Assembly: GCA_009733575.1 (NCBI GenBank)
Contig: ML769453.1
Coordinates: 124,001-188,000, forward strand
DNA from: Gymnopus androsaceus JB14
Taxonomy: Eukaryota; Basidiomycota; Agaricomycetes; Agaricales; Omphalotaceae
Direction of reading: 5' to 3'
DNA: 64,000 bases
The translations under genes were made by a program, and so were the position numbers. Below, piece after piece: positions 59,199 through 64,000 of this stretch. Position 1 is the first letter of the stretch. Every line of letters begins with the position of its first letter. A model generated the notes under the pieces. The model saw only the letters and a list, made by a program, of their open reading frames with translations, ran no database searches and was not told the origin of the DNA.

Positions 59199-60792
59199 CT
59201 AAAAAAAGGGAATTACGTGACCGTCCGGATTTCCTGCTTGTTTCTTGCGATGTACCTTTCTCATAATATCAACCTCTGTTGCCTGTCTGATATAGAGTTA
59301 GTCAATGTTGAGGCGCACGATAAGGAGCGTACTAATGCCAGTTCCCACAGAGCTTTCAGATAGCCGACGTTGTTCGATATAATCAATCAGAGCAGACCGG
59401 ATGAAGTCTTCCGTCTTAGTCCTGACCTCAAGAGTCAAGGTCGAAACCAAGGGAACTATTTGTGAACGAGAGATCTGGGCAATCCAGGAGCGGTACATTT
59501 TGCCATGACAGCCTTGGACTGTAAACGGTGCCTAACACGTCCAGGTCAGCAACTTTGGGAAAGAAGAAGAAAGAACACACAAGATTGGTCCTATGATTCT
59601 GGAGAACTTTGGGGTATGCTTTGGTATCACGGTGATGACAGCCAACGCACATAGTTTCGAGACTCCTATCACCCAATAAGTTGTACCGGTCTCTAGAACA
59701 AATCGAAGAAGCGTCTCAAAGACAACAAGCTCCGCATGTAGGGGAGAAGATGTTGTCTTTTTGTTGCAGAACAGCTTTCAGGTTTAGAAAGCTGTTTTTC
59801 TTCAATATCTCCTGTGGATCAACTATGATCGAGCGTTCAAACTGACTTGCAGTAGTAGAAAGTAGGCTGTTTCCTGAGAAGAACTGAGAGGAGTAGTGGA
59901 AATTGCAAGGCGGAGGAGTCGCCGGATATGAATGACTATGGAAAGGACACGATAAAATGAAACGCGTCATGGAGAAGCCTTTAAAAGAGATCAGTTATAT
60001 AATCATCGCACAATATGGAAAGAACGAACGAGACGAACCGTTTCGCTGGGTGTTATCTTCATTCACATCTACGTCTCGTTTCCTCTACCTCCATCCGCAG
60101 AACGGTTGTGTCACCAGGATCCACAACAGCAAGCATCTAGTGATTATATCCTTGTCCTTGTTTGTGCGGATCATATCATCGAATATTGTAAGAGCCGTGT
60201 AAAGGTCTAGTAAGCTTTCGTTCTTTGTATCTATTGTAGTACGCCAAGGCGTTGTCGTGAACAATACTGAGAGCTTCGATTATATCGTCGAAAGCTGCCG
60301 CCAACTCTGCATTACCCTTGAGCTGCTCCTTGATCTCAGCGACACGGGCATACCACGTCCGGTCACGTTGGACGAACTGGCGAGAAACTTTTCGAATGTT
60401 TGTCGAAGGATAGTCATTCCTAGGCGTTCTTGGAAGGATTCCACAACTGCCTCTTGGGATCTCGGGGGACTGTTCTCGTTGGGTATAAAGGCTTCACGGG
60501 ATATCTCTTCTAGTATTCGACATACGTTTTCGAGGTACTTTTTTCGTTGTCTCTGTATATCGTGGTTTCGGCGACAAATATCACAATGAATTCGAATCAA
60601 GATGGATTGCAACCGCGAAAACCTCAGAACGAGGTTTACTAACGCATATGGCGGCCAAAGCATTGGCGATTTCTAGAACTTGACGGGTTGAGGCACTTGG
60701 TATGATAGATGTCATCTCTCGGAAGAGTCAGAGTTGGTTTCCAGTATCGTTACTGTTAGAAAGATGGAAATAACTTTCAATGCATCATGATC
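59199..60792 (-). pseudogene. D2: broken copy of the deaminase gene
   Basis: Reverse-complement counterpart of D1. The start region has changed so that the first ATG is followed almost at once by a stop (about 60778-60792), and several one-base indels interrupt the frame downstream (for example around 60520-60535 and 60420-60480). The bases encoding the HAE and Cys pair motifs are still recognisable but not in one frame. Either a decaying duplicate or poorly corrected repeat sequence. Confidence 0.65.
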
Positions 60793-60879
60793 AAAGGAGA
60801 ATTCGGTCGGGCGCTAAGCACTTGAGCGTTCTTACACCTCCTTTCCTATCCATTTCTGAAATGAATTGCAGTTGACATA

Positions 60880-61784
60880 TTGTCCTAGCCGGTCCAATAT
60901 CCACTTACCTTCCCATTATGCTACGATCCGTCGGTATCAAAAATCCCGTTCATATCTGTGAGTACTTGCTATCTCGAAGATTGAACACTCGTTCATCCTC
61001 TGCAGCTGCTGTAAACGGAGCACTTGCTATCTTCAACTTCTTTCCGGGTATCATGGGAGGATTATGCGTCGATAAACTGGGAAGACGTCCTTTACTCCTA
61101 ATTTCAACTACAGGAATGTTAATCACTTTTACTGTGATTATTATTTTGGCAGTAAGTGGGGTTACAGTGTTACTGTATCTTAGGAATTTTCTTCATTCTT
61201 GTGCATGAATAGGCAGAATTCACACGAACTCAGGCTCCTCCATTAGGGATTGCCTTTGTGGTCATGCTCTTTTTATACTATGGCATGCATGATATAGGAT
61301 GGGTCCCACTTGCAGAATTATATCCTGCGGAAGTGTTGGTGGGCTACTGAAGCCAGTCCCTTCGTTGAATACTTGGCTAACATTAACATAGCCGTTCTCG
61401 ATTCGGTCCAAGGGCGTATCCTTTGGGATTATGGTTATGACTGCTTCTACTGCACTGGGTGCATTTCTGAACCCGATTGGATTGAATTCATTGCAGGTAG
61501 GCATGTCAATTCAATAATCAAGTCTTCCGTCTGACCAGCTTCGACAGTGGCGATTTTATTTTGTGTTTATAGCGATTCAAAGCATGTATTTGTTTCTTAT
61601 CTGGTGGTTTTTCATCGAGACAAAGTTTGCATCAAAACATTCGAACTTTTCTTCCAATTCTAACTTTGTAACATCTAGGGGTCGTACTATTGAGCAAGTC
61701 AGTGTACTTTTCGATGAACATGGAGGAGACGCGCCTCCGAGACTTGATAGAGAGTCGGAGGAGAAGAATACGTATCTTTCTTAA
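60880..61784 (+). pseudogene. T3: 3' half of the MFS sugar transporter
   Basis: Begins inside an intron of the transporter at the end of repeat arm 2, then PISTYLPIMLRSVGIKNP, GGLCVDKLGRRPLLLISTTG, LGIAFVVMLFLYYGMHDIGW, AELYPAEVL, FYFVFIAIQSMYLFLIWWFF and FIETK spliced to GRTIEQVSVLFDEHGG, ending at 61784. The six N-terminal helices are absent. The transporter 3' flank (caggctgtcgttg...; agaagagggctccttcgacgagg) continues to about 62080, as after T1. Confidence 0.72.
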
Positions 61785-62369
61785 ACACAGATCAATTTGG
61801 ATGTACTGTAGTACTAGTTTTCCTGCTCCGTTATGGTAAGGCTCCGATGTCAATCCTTTAAACGAAGTTTGAACAGTCATATTATACCACTTTGGCTCGA
61901 AATCTTGCATTTGAGCAAGAAGAGGTCAAGACCCAGAAGGTCGACTAGAACCTATTCTAAACTTCAGGCCCAGGCTGTCGTTGTTGAACTCTCCGAATTG
62001 CCTCTAGATTACCAGAGGGAGGATACGCTGTACTGACTATGTCGATACTCCCAAGCCGAAGAGGGCTCCTTCGACGAGGAAGATCACTGTTACTTCGAAT
62101 TAGAAGAGTAAGCTCTGATCTTTCTCTTAACATTTTGTACGGGAAGGCTCGTTCAAGTACCGAGTTAGATTCGGTGCTAACCGTTAGAGATGGTCGATCA
62201 AACCGCAAGGGCTTTATGAGATGTTACTTGATTCGATGAACTTAGATTCAAGACCAGGAAGCCGAACAAGCTGGGGTCATGGTTTATAAACTTCCTTCCT
62301 TTATAAACTTCCTTCCTTTCTTCGCCCTCAACAATCATCTGTCACACTACTATCAACGAGGCTGTAAAT

Positions 62370-64000
62370 ATGGAGGACAAGACTACACATTGGAAGAACA
62401 ACACACATCCCAATTGGTGGATGGACCCTGGCCTGCGAAAGAACACAGGCTGGATTGTTTTACTTTACTTTGGAAGGTGTGTTTAACTGCCTCGCCGTTC
62501 TGAAACATTGGTCTCATGCGCTGCTCGCAGCTTTGCACTTGGATACGATGGAAGCTTAATGAGTGGACTCCAGGCAATGCCACAGTGGAACAAATCATTC
62601 AACAACCCTTCTGGTGTACGCCTGGGGCTTATTTCAGCGAGCTTGCCTTTGGCGACGATCCCGCGAGTGGTGTTTTAACATTGAATCTATTAGCAGTATG
62701 CTCACCCGTTTTTTACACTGATGCTAGAATGTTCCCTTTGATATCTTGGATCTGTGACACGTACGGTCGACGATGGGCGATAATTTTGGGGAGCATTGGT
62801 AATGTGTGTTCTTTCTCACTATCGTCTATCGTATACAGAAACCAACATACTAATTCTCAGATTGTGGGTGCCATAATAACATGCCTCTCCAAAAACGAAG
62901 GCATGTTTATCGCTGGTAGAGTCGTCACGGGCCTATTCTATTCCTTCCCTTTTGCCGCTTGTTCATGTCTGGTTAACGAGCTTGCACATCCTCGTCTCAG
63001 AGGGTAATGTCATTCTGACTATCATTCTCCTTTGCGCTCACATTCATACATCCGGTCTAAGGATATCAGCTGCGCTATTCATGATAACCTTCCACTTTGG
63101 CGGCGCAGTTGCCGCTTGGTCTACATTTGCATGCTTATTCTGGAAGTCTCTGACTGGTCATGGCGCTTCCGGCCCTCCTTCAGGCGTTTGGACCCTTCGT
63201 TCTCATATTCACTGCTCTGCTAGGGCCAGAGTCTCCCCGGTTCCTCCTCAGTAAATCCCAAGGGGAAAAGGCGTTGGATATTCTTGCAAAGTTTCATGCT
63301 AATGGAGATCATGATGACGAACTGGTGCAGCGAGAGTTTCAGCAGATCTCTGAACATATCCAGAGAGAACGGATGAACAAATCCGGGAGTTGGAGCAGTC
63401 TTATTCGCTACTCCTGCAAATCAGCGGCGGTTGCTGATCGTAGGTGTGGTCACATCCGGACTTATCGTTACAAGTAAGGTTACCTACTTTTGCTACGATG
63501 TTTCTGAATGATGCAGTTGACATATTGTCCTAGCCGGTCCAATATCCACTTACCTTCCCATTATGCTACGATCCGTCGGTATCAAAAATCCCATTCATAT
63601 ACTGTGGGTACTTGCTATATTGAAGATAGAACACTCGTTCATCATCTGCAGCTGCCGTCAATGGATCACTCGCTGTCTTCAACATCTTTGCAGGGATCAT
63701 GGGAGGATTATGCGTCGACAAAGTGGGAAGACGTCCTTTATTTCTGATTTCGACCACAGGAATGTTAATCACTTATACTGTGATCATTATTGTGGCAGTA
63801 AGTGGGGATTATTGAATCTTAAGACTTTTTTCTTTATTATTGTGCATGAATAGGCAGAATTCGCGCGAACTCAGGCTCCTGCATTAGGGATAGCCTTTGT
63901 ACTCATGCTTTTCTTATGCTACGGCATGCATGTTATAGCATGGGCCCCGCTGGCCGAATTATATCCTGTGGAAGTATTGGTGAGCTACTGAAGCCAGCTC
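62370..64000 (+). CDS. T4: MFS sugar transporter, cut by the right window edge
   Basis: The ATG at 62370 opens MEDKTTHWKNNTHPNWWMDP, then FALGYDGSLMSGLQAMPQWN, WICDTYGRRWAIILGS, FPFAACSCLVNELAHPRLRG, ALLGPESPRFLLSKSQGEKA, RSVGIKNPIHIL, LGIAFVLMLFLCYGMHVIAW and AELYPVEVL at the window end. It is the best transporter copy, but as written one base seems missing at about 63165 (TGGCGCTTCC versus TGGCGTCTTCC in T1 and T2) and the shared extra T occurs at about 63412. The second intron (from 62663) has a GC donor where T1 and T2 have GT. Sugar specificity cannot be told. The end lies outside the window. Confidence 0.7.
62663..62727 (+). other. GC-AG intron in transporter T4
   Basis: GCGAGT at 62663 and GCTAG before AATGTTCCC. 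The same intron has GTGAGT in T1 (about 48416) and T2. Splicing restores ...TIP-MFPLISWIC. Confidence 0.55.

Larger units (their letters stand above)
56995..60853. repeat. arm 2 of the 3.85 kb inverted repeat
   Basis: Reverse complement of 51341-55188. It contains hydrolase H3 (nearly identical to H2) and deaminase copy D2 (many small indels relative to D1). Confidence 0.85.

Noticed and set aside
1..64000. tRNA or rRNA genes, CRISPR arrays, retroelements
   Set aside because: No cloverleaf with matching A and B boxes, no rRNA-like tracts, no regularly spaced repeats and no reverse transcriptase motifs were seen.

Overview
This window is nuclear DNA from a filamentous basidiomycete, most likely an Agaricomycete. 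Genes are dense and on both strands, and coding regions are cut by many 45-70 bp GT-AG introns. The orthologues present (DDB1, SEN34, Cdc25, CCT1, NSA1, RMD5, CRM1, MCT1, CDC27) and a mushroom-type tyrosinase fit a basidiomycete. The sequence is a draft: it contains one run of 25 N and several single-base frame breaks.

Positions 1-11.3 kb are housekeeping: DDB1 (minus, cut by the left edge), an EI24-like membrane protein (plus), tRNA-splicing endonuclease subunit SEN34 (minus), an IAH1-type SGNH esterase (plus) and a Cdc25 phosphatase (plus). Positions 12-15 kb hold three related copies of a small lineage-specific gene (minus, plus, minus). One copy carries a 120 bp foldback/MITE-like insertion, and another copy shows the matching empty site. 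Positions 15.7-20.2 kb hold a tyrosinase and a coiled-coil protein, both minus.

Positions 20.5-34.5 kb are again housekeeping: CCT1, a peroxisomal-type enoyl-CoA isomerase, branched-chain dehydrogenase E2, NSA1/WDR74, the GID-complex E3 subunit RMD5, exportin CRM1 (with three frame breaks inside 170 bp) and MCT1/Tma20. Positions 35-47 kb carry an acidic unknown protein, the 3' half of CDC27 (APC3) placed head-to-head with the 3' half of an RWDD1/Gir2 gene, a CCCH zinc-finger protein and three low-complexity Ser/Pro-rich proteins.

Positions 47.6-64 kb are a rearranged, repeat-built accessory block. It holds four copies or pieces of an MFS sugar transporter (T1-T4), three of an alpha/beta hydrolase (H1-H3) and two of a gene with an OTT_1508-like nucleic-acid-deaminase signature (D1, D2). 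One hydrolase-deaminase pair is duplicated as a 3.85 kb inverted repeat around a transporter fragment and the assembly gap. Most copies are broken, each by its own set of small indels; D1 is the only copy that reads through cleanly. This block and the CDC27/RWDD1 junction are the most unusual parts of the window.
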